DNA from: Otatea glauca
Taxonomy: Eukaryota > Streptophyta > Magnoliopsida > Poales > Poaceae
NCBI GenBank assembly: GCA_036346275.1
Contig: CM070730.1
Span: 41,028,918-41,092,917 of the forward strand
Direction: 5' to 3'
Length of the DNA stretch: 64,000 nt
The translations under genes and the position numbers were made by a program. The first letter of the stretch is position 1; every line of letters begins with the position of its first letter. Below, one piece after another: positions 23,092 to 35,394 of this stretch. The notes beneath the pieces are model-generated. The model saw only the letters and a program-made list of their open reading frames with translations. It did no database searches and had not been told where the DNA came from.

Positions 23092-24729
23092 TGAAGGACC
23101 ATGTGGAGGTCCATCCATGTTTGTGATGAGTATTTGAATTTATTTGAGCAAGGTGTGCTCAAGTTTGAGTTTGATTTGGATTGATTTTCAAAATGAAGCA
23201 ATTTGACTTGTCTCGCCAGAGTATTGCGTCGGCCGTATGGGCGCGGTAGTGATGAGTTGGATGGGTTTATTGCATATCATTGTGGGCATTGCTATGAAAA
23301 GTTTTTCCTTGTCTTTCATGGTTGCAGGGCGACGGTGTTAGGTCATTGTGAGGCGGAGGATGACCGGGACTAGGCGAGGAGCGTCGGAGGTCCAGACGGT
23401 TGGGAGATCGCCGGAAGATGATCGAAGACAGAGTTCGGGCAAGTAAAGAAGACAAGGAAAGGAGATGATGCTAGCTAGATGCCGCGTGGATCAATGAGGG
23501 CCGTCGGATTGAGGTCTAGTTGATAGGTTAGCGGGTCTAGGTAGTATGCTTCAAAAACCGTGCAAGAAAACCCAGTATGTATGTGGGTTTTGGGTTAGCC
23601 CTTACATGACTGTGTGTGTGGGTTAATCCTAGCACTTAGATGAGTGCTCTAGGGTTGAGGGACTCATCCAAAGGTGGTAGGTGGCCCAAGAGTAGTATAA
23701 ATAGGGGTGGAGGGGTAGCCTCCTCCCCTTGAAGGTTTTGAGGTTTGTGAATGCTCCTTTGAGCTTTGCCCACATGAAAGTGAGGCTTTGTAACCTCTCC
23801 TTCCAGAAATGAAAGTTTTATCCATCCATCTCTGAATTTATTTTGCGCATTTACATTATGTCTTTACTTTACGCAATTTAAATTCAGCATTTACTTTCCC
23901 GCAATTACATTCTCGCAATTTACTTTCACGCAATTTGAATTTGCCTCCCCTCCTTCTAAATGCTATTGATCTTGGATGTTTTGAGTGTGTTCATATGGTT
24001 TTACATCTCTTTTGCACTCTTGGATTGAGTATAGAACATCTTTTCTTTCAAGTTCCAACTTTGTTCAGGACTTGTTCTTTGCATAGTATTTAGTATTTGA
24101 TTTTTATAAAAATATAGAAAAATACTTTTTATGTGATTATTCTTGGAGGAGGTGCAGGACTCCGGTATACACTTGTAGAAAAATTTTGGAGTTCACTTTT
24201 TGCACGGTTTGGGCGCCATGAGGTGAAAACCGAGCCCCAAACTTTCTGCTCGAAGTTCTTGACTGACTGTGTTCTTCGATTTTTCCTGTTTTTTCTGTAA
24301 GGAATTTTGAGGAGAAATTTGGTGGAGTTCTTCACGACTCTGATGCTCATAGGGAGAACAATTCTCAACAAATTTTGAGCTGTAGAAACCCACCAACCTC
24401 CTATTCAAATTGAGGACAAGTTCTGGAAATTCTGCTTTTGCTTTTCTGAAAGTGACTTTTGTGATTTGAATTGATGTTCTTTCTAAAAGCAAGAGTTGGA
24501 TTGATTCCTCTTTATCTTGGACACTAGACAACCAGGATTGTGACTCAAAAATCCCCACATATTTTATGGTACTTATCCATGCAAGCTTGGGGTACACATA
24601 GTTGTCTAGTTTTTCGGATTTTTCACGATTTCCTTTGAGCGATCTTGTCGAGGTTTTTGTTGGAGTATTTTGGGGGAAAATTTATTTGCGACCATTCACC
24701 CCCCCTCTGTTCGCCATCTCGGTCCTTCA
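23092..24729 (+). repeat. 3' LTR of Sirevirus A
   Basis: 1638 bp, beginning TGAAGGACC and ending GGTCCTTCA, which are inverted terminal motifs. It matches the two LTRs of the inverted copy (48483-50183, 60629-62069). A TATA box is at 23696-23703. About 140 bp downstream, 23837-23945 holds short tandem repeats built on TTTACTTTCNCGCAA-like units. Confidence 0.9.
23696..23703 (+). promoter_or_regulatory. TATA box of Sirevirus LTR
   Basis: TATAAATA followed by GGGGTGGAGGGG; conserved in both LTRs of the second copy (49569-49576 and 61457-61464, minus). Confidence 0.75.
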
Positions 24730-26965
24730 ATGTTGTGCACAGAATGCAATTCTAGCATATCTATATACTAGGCTTATTCCAATGGATGGCTGTTATGGTT
24801 ATTTTGTAGTAAAGCAGCATTTACAAATAAATACAATAAATAGATTGAAATGACAATAAAACAAATAACAATAATAATAACATTCAGCATTTCTCAAGTA
24901 AACTGGCTCACATCCCTAAATCATATTCCAAACATTCAATGGCACACTGCCTCCCTTCCCATGTTTCATTTTATAAAATCTTCCCTTTCACTCTAATTCC
25001 CGAGCATTGTCCATAACCGTGGACACGGCTATCCGAATAGATTTACACTCTACAAAGGTTATATACTTTACCCACAAGATACAATCCACTCACCACGTCT
25101 GTCGTGGCTCGCCATACAAAAGTATGCGATTGAGCAATTATAATAAAGCCTTTACAATGTTTTGTCTAATCCCAGTACCACTTACTAAAGTTTCACCATA
25201 GAAGAGCTCCACAACCATATTTAGGGGCCCCCTTTTGCGCCATGTGCACCACCAACTGGTAGTACATAAGCCAAGACAATACAAATTAATCAACTAGGTC
25301 TGTCCCATATCAGACATGTGGTTGTATGTCTGGCTCAGTTCAAAGGCTCGCAAGATTAAGTCCTTAATTGACCGAGGCAAGACTTCCATAACTCAACCGC
25401 CACACAGGACCACCTTGGCACACGATCCCATGCCACTTGCTCTAATCTAAATCATTTATCACCTCAGTTGATTATCATGAACACATGCCAACAACATATC
25501 AACAATATTGTTGGACAACACGGTCACCACAACTCAACATCATTATGTGACAACACCTGACACACCTTTCATAAACATGTTTTTTATTCTATTATTCAAC
25601 AATGATTTTGATATTGCAAAAGACATGAGTTATTGTGGTATGGCTAAGAAACTAAGCACGTTCTAACCAACCCATGTTGGTATCTATTAGCAACAACCAA
25701 TGATGAACCATCCTAGGGTGACAAATATCATGGCACTCAAATGACAAGGTAGATTTAAACTAATTGGGCTGAATAGCTAGATCCCAAACTAAATTGAAAT
25801 CAGCTCTACACATAAAATATCATGCATAATTTAAATCAACAAGGCAATGTGTAAAACTGGGTTCAACATGATCAAAGCACAACTTGCCTTAGAACAGGTC
25901 TAGGTCTTGGTCTTGAGCTTGATCAAGACTCAACGTTTCACCCTCGAGCGATCCGAATACCTCAATTTTTACGCGATTCAAGAGAGAATACCAAATAAAT
26001 ACCAAACAAGAGAGCAAACAAACTCTAAAAATCAAATAAATTTCACCAAAAAATATATCTTAATTTTACAATTTTTTAGAAATCTGAATTGAATTAATCA
26101 GAAGAACGGGCTCTTGAAATATTTGAATAAAAGAATAATCAAAGAAATAGAAAACTCATTATTTTCCCAAATTATTTTTATACTGAAAAAGCTATTTATT
26201 GTGTCATGGCTGACGTCAGCACTGAAATAAAATACTCCTCTGACAGACTCGGTCCAAAGCACAGTCCACTTCTAACAGGTGGAACCAGCGATGCTGACGT
26301 GGCTTTGATAACCAAGCGTACACACAAGTGGCCAGGTTGACGCCCAACCAACACCTGGTATAGCACCTTGGCACTGCATATGCCCTAAATGTCATCATGC
26401 CATTCTTACAATTAATACCACCAATCCAATAATAATTTCAGCAACCACATAGACTCTCTAATACAGTTCAACAACATCATAACCTCGATATTAATCATTA
26501 GACACCAACTAGAGGTTAGTCACAACAGAAGACAATGAAAGTGATAATAACAATCCTAAATATTTTGCTTACCTCTTGTCATAGCCACCAACGTAACACA
26601 ATCTCAAGATATATACATAGCCACACACATTACTTAATAAAACCGATTAGGTTCTTAGAAGATAGTAAGTTCTACTACAAAAATTCCATGACTACAATTG
26701 TATAATTTATTGCATGAGCTAAGCATGATCACAAGCTAAAAGCCACTATGAGAATAGTGTGGTAACAAATGAAGTGAAGTTGCTACTAACCCCTTCCATG
26801 CATGCCGGCCTCGTTGTATGTAAAACATGAAATAAACAAGTGTGAGTCCAAGACTCAACAAAGTACATTATAGAACAATAGCATAACCATTGAACACATT
26901 AAAATAAGAGAAGGTGAGTCCACAACTCGACCAATAGATAAGAAAACAATATCATACCAGTTATC
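24730..26965 (-). mobile_element. Old gypsy LTR fragment (TGTAACATCC superfamily), host of Sirevirus A
   Basis: From 24735 the sequence is a diverged copy of the Tekay-like LTR starting about 390 bp inside it (GTGCACAGAATGCAATTC block), in the same minus orientation. It has its own hairpin module (25009-25057) and the GATCATGTTGAACCC block near 25865. Homology to the Tekay-like LTR fades after about 26250; the rest (26400-26965) is AT-rich and unassigned. The missing left part presumably lies beyond the 5' LTR of Sirevirus A, outside the window. Confidence 0.68.
25009..25057 (-). other. Conserved LTR hairpin module (copy 4, covarying stem)
   Basis: Minus strand: a degraded palindrome (25048-25057), CTATTCGGATAG (25029-25040), then stem GTCC/GGAC (25021-25024 with 25009-25012) around the loop ACGGTTAT. 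Compared with the GCTC/GAGC stem elsewhere, two base pairs have switched while pairing is kept. Confidence 0.6.
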
Positions 26966-26990
26966 TGTAACAACCCTTCTTTTTGTTATA
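25816..26990. repeat. Left copy of 1.17-kb duplication flanking the Tat/LARD block
   Basis: Near-identical to 46279-47451 in the same orientation, including the TGTAAC/TGTGAC junction at 26966/47427. Differences include a short rearranged stretch near 26204-26225 versus 46672-46686. Confidence 0.85.
26966..26990 (-). mobile_element. Terminal stub of another gypsy-type LTR
   Basis: TGTAACAACCC... matches the first 25 bp of the LTR-like sequence that continues at 47427. Here it is cut by the Tat-lineage LTR. Confidence 0.55.
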
Positions 26991-27470
26991 TGTCGACGAT
27001 CGGGATCGCCAACCACAAAGAGGGAGGAAGGATCGTGTAAAGGGGTGAGGCCCCAAGTCGTGCTCGTCCGGGAAAGGGGGAGCGTCGGCAGGCACACAGC
27101 TCGAGGAAGAAGGGTAAACGAACAGGGAAGACACGTGGTTTATACTGGTTCGAGCCCCCTAGGACAGGTAATAGCTCTACTCCAGTCTTGCCCGTAGGCG
27201 AAAGATGACTAATAGGCTCCTCGGGGGAGGATGTGCAGGGAGCTTGACCTCGGGGCCACTCGAAAGTGGTGGCTGAGGGGGAGCTCGGTGAAGCGGTCTG
27301 ACGTATGAGGGTGTCTTGGTGTTGCCTCCTTGTGTTTGTGATCTCTTTTCGGTCTGACTTTCGCCCTTCCTTGATCGGGGTAGTCCTGGCGCTTTTATAG
27401 ACCTCTGGGCGTTCATCTCGAGTGCTGACGTCGGGCGATGTCTGCGAGTTGACGGGAGCAGTTAACTCTA

Positions 27471-27605
27471 GTTCCCACGCAGGGGACTTGACAGGGGTCG
27501 CTGGGCCCTAGTTCCCACGCAGGGGATCTGACAGGAGCAGTTGACCTTAGCTCCCACGCAGGGGATCTGACAGGAGTTGGTGGCCCTAATTCCCACGCAG
27601 GGGAG
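27471..27605. repeat. Tandem repeat, four units of 39-40 bp
   Basis: Units start at 27471, 27511, 27550 and 27589, each beginning with TTCCCACGCAGGGG or a one-base variant and followed by a CTGACAGGAG-like segment. Confidence 0.8.
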
Positions 27606-27704
27606 AGGGGTCACGTAGGGAAAGGGAATACTATGCTGGAGGCCGTACTGAAGGCGCCGAGGTCGAGGAGGCTTGCGGGGCCAGCACGGACCCGAGGACA
27701 CCCT

Positions 27705-27785
27705 TGCCCGAGCTCGGGAACCGTTCCTCCGAGCTCGGGGATATCTTTGCCCGAGCTCGGGGATAGTGCTCCGAGCTCGAGGAAA
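27705..27785. repeat. Repeated GAGCTC-centred palindromes
   Basis: Four palindromic cores, CCCGAGCTCGGG (27707-27718) and close variants, about 20-28 bp apart. Confidence 0.7.
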
Positions 27786-27839
27786 ACGCTCTAAAGCCCA
27801 GGGGGCCTGGACACGTGTTAGGATGACCGATCCCCGACA

Positions 27840-27856
27840 ACCAGCCCCCGAGGCTC
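27840..27856 (-). promoter_or_regulatory. Polypurine tract of the Tat-lineage remnant
   Basis: Minus-strand GAGCCTCGGGGGCTGGT directly precedes the LTR start TGTCGGGG. This fixes the element's orientation as minus. Confidence 0.6.
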
Positions 27857-29275
27857 AAGAAACAGTCTGAGACTCTAGGCGTTCTTGAGTCTGAAGTCTT
27901 TTAAGGAGGGATCATTATCTCAGTCGAGCTCAGGAATTCTCGAGCTCCTTCCGGGATCTGATGAAGGCCTTTTCTGCGGGAGTTTTCGTCGTGGTCGTTC
28001 TTTGTAACATCCCATAACATTCAAAAATATGAAAAATAAAATTTTTAAATTTAAAAATGGAATTGAATAAAAATTTCAATTGGAATTGATATTTTTATTT
28101 TAAATAATATCTTTTCCTCATTTTCTTGTATTCTAATCTTAAGAAAAGAAAGATTTCCTTTATTAAAATTATTTCTTCCAAAACAAAGAAACTACAAAAA
28201 TAAAATTTGAGATGTAATCTCTAATTTGGATTTTAATTTCCTGAGTTTTCTTAATTATTGATTTTTCTTGAGTTTTTTTGCTTTAAAAAGAAAAGTCTCA
28301 TATATTGAAATGGTAAAATGGTACAAGTAAAAAGATAAAAACACCATAGCAATAAAAATCTGAAAAAAAAAATAATATTAAAATATTATAAACCGTCATA
28401 GACCTTGTCATGCTGTCAAAAGTAATCTGAACACATTAAATAAAGAAAAGATATTGTAATCATGAAAAGATAATAAAAAAAATCTGAATTTGCAAGATTT
28501 CTTCAGAAGTTATCTTAACTAAACCTGAGTTAAAATTTTAACCATGCCGTCATGTTGGTCTTATCTATGTCTGGTAAAAATATCAAGAGTTTATCCCATA
28601 ATTTAGTATTTTTAGAAATTCAAAAATGATAATCGTAAAAGCTGAAAATGGAAATATCAAAATTATTAAAATTAAAATATACAATATAAAAATCTGAAAA
28701 TTTTATATAAGGTAAATAATTACATTACAGATATTCATAAAAAGTTTCATAAAATAATAAACTGATTTTAATCCTAAATTAAATAAAATTCAGAATCAAC
28801 AGAAAATAACAACCAAGCATTGTCAGATTTATATAAATATTTTTATAAATAATTTTTATCTAAAAATTTTACTGGATCCTTATCTACTCCTTACCGACCT
28901 CTGCAAAAATCCGAATAAAATAATGAGTCGGTTTCATCATCCAGTCCAGCGAAAGATTGCGGGCTGTCCAGAAACTTCAATTCAACACCCCATTTCTTTC
29001 ACTGCCGTGTGGGCCTTTCCTTTTCGTGACCCCACCAGTCAGGTCGGCCAGCTCTCTCTCCCAACCTTCTTCTTCTCCAAACCGACACCAGCTCAGCCGT
29101 TTGTCTCTCTCTTTTCAACTCCAAACAAACCTCGAGCCCTCTCGAATTGTCTCAGCCCTTCCATCCAACTCATTGCGACGTCGCTATCAAGCCAAGCTAT
29201 GCACGTTGCAGCGCCGACTTAACCAAGCCGCCCGTGTCTACATTCAGGTCCTCTTCTTGAACCGACTTAACCGGC

Positions 29276-29283
29276 TATAAAAG
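29276..29283 (+). promoter_or_regulatory. TATA box of LARD 5' LTR
   Basis: TATAAAAG in a GC-rich context, at 37062-37069 in the other LTR. If used, about 4 kb of the LTR would be transcribed as leader. Confidence 0.7.
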
Positions 29284-29942
29284 CACTTGTGTGGCAATGC
29301 TAAACACATCATTCATTCCACTTCATACTAGAACACTAAACACATCTTCCTGCTGCTCCCTTCCGCACCTTCCTTCTCATTCTACCATTTCTAGCAAAGC
29401 TCGAAGCTTGAGCTCAGGAGCCGATTAGGGTATTCCGGTAAGAAATAATTCAATATTTTGAGCCTTGAGTACCTCGGTGACCTGTTGACCTCATTCTTTT
29501 TCTTAACATCCACAATCTCCAGTTGAATCTCGGTAGCCGCACTGTTCTTCGTCTTCAAGACCGGCCACCGGTGGCATTCCAGTCCAGCTGCTTTCCGTCG
29601 CCATTAACCCGAAAAATGAGCCACCATGAACTCTCTGGTACTCGAGCTGCCCTTGCCAAAGCTTGTTTTGCCTTTCTTCTACCTCGCAACCAATCGGCCA
29701 TGGCTACCAGTAGCTGCGCATGGTGGAGAAGCTTCTTCGCCGGCGCCGGCGCCAGCTCAGGTGACCTCTGCCGCCGCCAAGGATCGCCCCCAGCCAAGCC
29801 TTCCTCCCTGCAGTCCACTTCCCCAAGCGCCTCTCTGCCAATTCGCTTCGCCATTGCTGTCCAGTGGAGAGCTTCGAGCTGTAGGTTTAAGAGGAGAAGA
29901 GGTAACCTCAAATATTTGTGCACGCCCTGTTATCACAAGCAG

Positions 29943-30005
29943 TACCGTAGCTCAGTGGTTAAGCTGTCTCTTTTAATCTCAGGCAACCCGAGTTCGAATC
30001 CCCCT
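29943..30005 (+). other. tRNA-derived (SINE-head-like) segment with Pol III A and B boxes, LARD 5' LTR
   Basis: The A box TAGCTCAGTGG (29948-29958) fits the TRGYNNANNNG consensus. A B box GAGTTCGAATCCC (29990-30002) follows at tRNA-like spacing. The T loop TTCGAAT is intact, but the T stem and acceptor stem do not pair well, so it is not a functional tRNA gene. The AGCTGTCTC stretch between the boxes resembles the heads of grass SINEs as I remember them. It is copied in the other LTR at 37727-37789. Confidence 0.6.
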
Positions 30006-32614
30006 CAATCCATTCAAATTTTTATTTTTACCTCTTGCATTCAAACTTCCATATCTTTTTGTTGGAATGTCCAAATGAAGTCAAATTAGTTTCTAAATTT
30101 AAATTTTGAAATAAGGAATTAGAATCTGAAATAAAAAGTCATATGTTTCTTGCAGGAAAATATTTTTATTAGGGTTTGAATATTAGGCCCTAAATAGGTG
30201 TTATGAAGGATGTATATTTTATATTAATCTATAAATCATGAAATAAATACCATAAGTATCTGCAACCCTATGAACTTAATTTCTGCAAAAACATTTAAAT
30301 TTTAATGTATTTTGAATCAAAGATTGTTGGTTTAACTCTTTAATAACATTCAAGTTTCAAGTGGTTAGAATAATGTTCATATGAGCTCAAAATTAGATTA
30401 AATCAGTTTAGATGTGTTCCTGGGATTGCATAGATTATGAATAGCCAAAAATATTTTGACTTTGCTTTAGTTTAATCAATTTGCTAAATGCTCAAACCTT
30501 CAATCGGCAAAATGATCAAATGTTCATAACTCTCACAAACGAATATCAAATCTGACAAAGTCAAATACTATGACCTTAAAATAACATATAATAACTTGCT
30601 GTACAGAAATGGCAACATTTTGAATAATTTTGGGTTAGGCTATATTTAGCCCTAAAGATCATGTAGGTGAAAAACATCACAAATGAATGCGAAATATTGT
30701 GAAACTAACTTTAAAACACTTTTAGGTATATCCCCTACTAATGTCTAAAAAAAAATGGTTAGATTATCTCGTAAGGTGCAGCCGCAATCGGAGAATGAAA
30801 TCTGGACCGAAACCGCGCAATCGGCATAATTATGTAAGCTTTTCAGCAACCCATAAAATATCTAGTATAAATGGAAAATAATGAGATAATAGCTCAGTAG
30901 CATCCTATAATGTTTATGCTACCATAATATGGAAAAATATTCATATTACAACTTGCTTTGTATCTGAATCCGACTAACCCAATACCCTTAAGTAATATAG
31001 TTGTCATAACCCTTAATATCATATAAGCTTTTCAACAAAGAATATAATGTATCGCCTAAACACTAAAATGTATGAAATCAGCTTAAGAATGATCTTCAAA
31101 GTATAGACTATAATATTCCAAAGAAATAATCTTATTTCATCATGTTTTGCATATAAATCCTAATAGCCAAATAACCTTAAGAATTATGTTTTATGGACTC
31201 GATTATATGAATGAATAAACTTTGAAATAATGAACAAATACGTAATTTGTATCACCGTAACCTTCTTAAAACCTTGAGTACATAATTAGTAAACCTAACA
31301 CAACAAATCTAACTTATATGAAACCTTCTCATGCAAATCATTTATAGTCAAGAACTATTCATGCATAGCATGTAACATATTGTCTAACATCTTAATCTTA
31401 TTAATCCAAATAATTTTAGCATCTATAATTCGAAGTTATAAATATAAGAATTCATAATTTTAGCCTCTTGAATTCGTAATTCAAGAATAGATAATCTATC
31501 AAAGAAATCATGTTTTGTTCATCATAAATCATTAACAATATGTTTGTATAATTATCTAAATCAAAATATCTTGAAATCATTCAATCCGAACCCTAAAACA
31601 TTCCTGTTTCCTTTAATGAATCTTTATTTGGTTTTATGTCTGTTTTCTTTTTGCCCTTATTAAAGTTGGATATTTGCTATATTTCCGATTGAACGACGTG
31701 TAGAATCCGACTCCTTTCCTCCGTCATTGCCTCCATCAGCCGTGGCTTCGTCTTCGTCGTAAGCAATAAATAAGCAAGGCAAGCACCCCCTTTGATCATA
31801 TTGATCCCAGTTTTATAAATGTTTTCATTAAATGTTTTACTGCATACTTTACTTTTATTAAAGTCTGCTATATTTTGGGTATTGGTAGTTGTACCTATTG
31901 TCACATAGAACTTCCTTGATAAGTATGGATTTGTGAACCTTGATAACCCTAAAGAATAACTTAGACAGTAATTGATGTCAAACTGGGTTACTCACATTTA
32001 GTGACATGCTTAGCCAAGCTTAAATGAACATAAAGCGTGACATGGTTAAAGACTTTGGATATGACATTTAATTGGGTATGACCATTTTTGTGGTTGGTAT
32101 TTTGATTGGAAAATGAAAATAAAACTATGGTTTAGATGCGGGCAATTATTGGCAATAGCCGATTGTGCATGTCCTTGCACGTAGTGTAGGGTGGAGATTG
32201 TTGCCCGTGTCGGATTAAGGACCGAACTATGGGTTGTTTTCAGGCCAAGAATTACCGTACAACCACAGGTGCTGGTATGGGATAGCCTTAAACCAATTAA
32301 GTTGTCTAGTTTAACTTTGCACATTGGAAGGCTAGAGCAATCGAGCCGTTTCTTAATGAATTGCTCGAAGGGACGCCCACACCGAGGTGATCATGGATCA
32401 AACGCTTATCGATACACGGTGTACGCCGTACTGGGAAGTTCCATCATTTCTATGCTCGAGTTCTTCCGCCATAGTATGGGTTTTACGTCCGGAGTGGTGC
32501 AAAGTTAACCTAGGTAATGTAAAGGTTTTCGTCATGAATATTCGCCACTACGCCAAAGGTGCGTGAACTATGCGCAAAAGGAAAAGGTCATGACTTGTGG
32601 GTAAAGATGTACAC

Positions 32615-32665
32615 CTCTGCAGAGTGTAAAACTAATCGATTAGCCGTACTCATGTTATGGGAACT
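32615..32665 (+). other. Conserved LTR hairpin module (copy 5, covarying)
   Basis: CTCTGCAGAG (32615-32624); CTAATCGATTAG (32632-32643), where the fourth pair is A-T instead of T-A as in CTATTCGAATAG; then GTACTC...GGGAAC, which pairs with one mismatch and a G-U. Confidence 0.6.
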
Positions 32666-33321
32666 TGGTAAAGTCATCACATAGTTAGCGCTTTTGTTAT
32701 TTTCATAAAATGCGGTTTCTACTGTGTTTGGTGAATTCTCTTTGGTGTCGAGAACTGGTTTTGTGGATATGGTCGGATACCTGGTACATGAGATTTATTT
32801 ATGTTTACATTCTGTTACTTTCAGTATTATATTGCTTTTACTTAAATTCCGTTTTGCAATCTACTATTCTGTATTTATATTTCAAATCAGCTTTATGCAA
32901 ACTAACCGTACTAGCCTTTCCTTTGAAATGGCTTGCATATATCATAGGCTTTGCAAAAGTCTTGCGGAGTACGAAAGTACTCACCCTTGCTTAATTGTTG
33001 TTTTTAGGTGAAGAATCAGATTAGCTCGACGAAACATAATTGTCGCAGGATTCGGGATATTGACGATGAATTTCTAGGGATTATGCCTTGTCAGTTGCCT
33101 GAGGGATTGGATGGGCACACTACAAGACTTTGCTTCTTTACTGCTATAAACTCTGAATTGTAAGATTATTATGTAAATTAGCTTCCGCTTTAATAAAATG
33201 ATGTATGGTTGTGATTCCAATTGTTGTAAATGTGTGTACTAGCTACTGATCATGGGACTAGTACTGTTTGCACATGAGATTTCCATTTTTGCATTCATGT
33301 GAAAATGGTGGTCATTACAGT

Positions 33322-33333
33322 TGGTATCAGAGC
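33322..33333 (+). promoter_or_regulatory. Primer binding site of the LARD (initiator Met tRNA)
   Basis: TGGTATCAGAGC, a perfect match to the common plant PBS, two bases after the LTR end. Confidence 0.9.
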
Positions 33334-34958
33334 CATGCTGACCGCTGGATAAACCCTAGAATGGTCGTTAGTATTAGTGGATCAAATTCAAAATTTATTT
33401 TCAAAAGTTATTATATTTGCAAAACATAGCCATTGCTATTCTTTTCCTCCTTCCTAAGTTCTCATTCTTACCCCTACCTTCATTCTGGTTTATAAAACAA
33501 ATTCCTCTTTCCTTAAAATAAGTCTCAACCATAGCTTATCTTCGTTATTTTCTTCCGAAGTTGCCGAAGAAAAGTCGCTACCATTCTTCATGCCAAGCAT
33601 TGAAGACTACAATGTCTACGTCGACAATCTCAAGATGAGGAACATACACTTTGTCACCCTAACAAGACCGAAATAAAACTTGAAGATTCTACTTCATGAA
33701 GAGCTGGTATCATTCGACAGTAAAATGCAAAAGATTAGAGAATATTAGTTTCTCCGCTAGAAAAGGAACCCCTGCTCGTAGCAATATTATTCGATTTTAG
33801 CTCGATAAAGCATTTTGTATGTAGCGTTTATATTTTGTTATTTGCAATTGATTTTTATCCTTTGTTTGGGCTGATTTACGTGTAAACTTAACCTTTAGGT
33901 TAAAGTTTCATGATGAGTTGCCCTTATGTGTGAATCCAGAAACCTCGACCCATAGGATTAAAAGAAATTTCATAAAACAACTTACCTTTTCTTTCTATAG
34001 CATTTCTTACAAGCTTATCTGTTCTTTCTATAGAATTTATCACAACTCATCTCTTCTCTCTGTAGAACTTCTCACATGTATATTCTTCTAGTCTCTGATC
34101 TTTCCTAAAAAGCCTCCTCGTTAAAATTAATAGCATAGCCTCTATTATTGTGCTAGACTCATCGAAAATACCTAAGTCGCGTTGAACCAGTCCCTATTCA
34201 ATCCTCCCCGCAAGTATCATCTAACCATGTTAATGAACCTGAAGACACTTCATGTCGCCACTTCGCCTAGATTGATGATTACAAGTCGAAGCCAAGATGG
34301 TCATGTGTTTTCGAAGACCGAAAAGGATCAACAGAAGAAGGAATTCCGACGACGTCAAGTCGCTCCATGAAGAATGAAAGACCAACATCGTTAGACAAAA
34401 AAAAACCTAAGATAAGTTAGCCTATGATGGGAAATTTTAGACCTTCTATGCACTTGATTGAATTTAAAGTCTTTGCGTGCTGTTAAACTTCTGTTGTTTA
34501 ACTTTTGTAATGCTTCTCGGGATGCACTCGTGAATGTCGACATAAGTTGAAACTTCACGACGTGACAACCCTTAATTAATAAAAAAAAAAAAATCTAATC
34601 AAGAAAAATTTGAAGGAACGGAATGTTACCTAAAATAATATGAATTTTAATATCCAAAAGATAATTTTGAATTAAATTGCTATCTAATAGTCATCCTTCC
34701 CCTTTAGACTGCTAAAAACTTAACGATACAAGATTTTAATGGACAAAAGATAATTCTGGATTAAACCATTCTCATATATTTATCTTATCTTCTCTAATCT
34801 ATATAAGTTTTAAAATAATAAAAAGGATTTTAAAGAATTGGAAGTTATTTTATAACCAAACCAATTCTCATCTTACCCCCTTATATCTTTTGCATATCCA
34901 TCGAATAATTTCAAAGTCTAGTTCCTTTATCTTAACCATTTCTTGATCATCATTTTCA

Positions 34959-35291
34959 TCAGTGAATTTGATCATCACTTTCAATTTTGATCATCACTTT
35001 CGTGAGTAAATTGTGATCATATGTTTCATCAATAAGCAACCCTTGTCTTCCAACGAGACGGACAATGTCTCCTGCATCGACGGTGAAGAACTTGGACACA
35101 TCACCAAGAAGGATTCGACTGCCTACCCGCTTCAAGGAAGTCAGCAGCAATCCCCCAAGCCAGCTCAACGATCTTGCCGATAATCTGGAATGTCTCATTA
35201 ATCTTGCATATGCTTTCATAACGCTAGCAGCTACAAGATGAAACTTTCTCCTGTCAATGCTCGCGTCAATTTTAAGCTCGGCAACCAGCAC
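34959..35291 (-). other. Antisense 110-codon ORF in LARD interior, unidentified
   Basis: Reads Met-Leu-Val-Ala-Glu at the start and contains KFHLVAASVMKAYARL, SWLGGLLLTSLKRVG and FFTVDAGDIVRLVGRQGL. The opposite strand is also partly open (35257-35451). I recognise no family. It stands out because the surrounding interior is stop-rich. It could be a captured host exon fragment, a decayed pol piece, or chance. Confidence 0.35.
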
Positions 35292-35394
35292 CTTCCGTGT
35301 TGAGCTTCCCAGAACAACCCTTGTTTCAATATCAAACTTTGAACATAAACCTCTTTTTCATGTGATTGCACCTGACGCATTTATCATGGTATTT

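Larger units (their letters stand above)
1..24729 (+). mobile_element. Sirevirus A: Ty1/copia (Maximus lineage), 5'-truncated by window, with two nested insertions
   Basis: A copia-type LTR retrotransposon whose 5' LTR, PBS and gag start lie left of the window. Order on the + strand is gag, protease, integrase, RT, RNase H, which is the copia order. Sirevirus hallmarks are a long gag with coiled coil and two CCHC knuckles, and several polypurine tracts in a long region after pol. Its body is split by a solo LTR (2270-6123) and a complete gypsy element (11318-23087); both insertions have intact 5-bp target duplications. The 3' LTR is 23092-24729. The coding region has many stops and frameshifts, so the copy is dead. 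A second, inverted copy of the family (48483-62069) supplies the comparison used to spot mutations. Confidence 0.92.
26991..27839 (-). repeat. 3' LTR of the Tat-lineage remnant
   Basis: 849 bp with imperfect inverted termini: minus TGTCGGGGATCGG at one end and + TGTCGACGATCGG at the other. It contains two internal repeat arrays (27471-27605 and 27705-27785). Confidence 0.75.
28003..33319 (+). repeat. 5' LTR of the LARD
   Basis: 5317 bp. AT-rich U3, TATA box at 29276-29283, GC-rich leader to about 29930, tRNA-like segment at 29943-30005, a long AT-rich stretch, then the hairpin module at 32615-32665 and the end CATTACA. ORFs in the GC-rich leader (for example 29523-30089) change frame between the two LTRs and are unlikely to be coding. 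Confidence 0.93.

Noticed and set aside
29943..30005. Functional tRNA gene
   Set aside because: A and B boxes and the T loop are present, but the acceptor and T stems do not pair and no clean anticodon arm forms.
29523..30089. 188-codon ORF in the GC-rich leader of the LARD 5' LTR as a gene
   Set aside because: The same sequence in the other LTR (37309-37873) is split into different frames by a short indel, and it runs through the tRNA-like segment; no domain is recognisable.
32710..33011. Hydrophobic ORFs in the LARD LTR as membrane proteins
   Set aside because: T-rich LTR sequence; the frame starts differ between the two LTRs and no retroelement protein is expected there.
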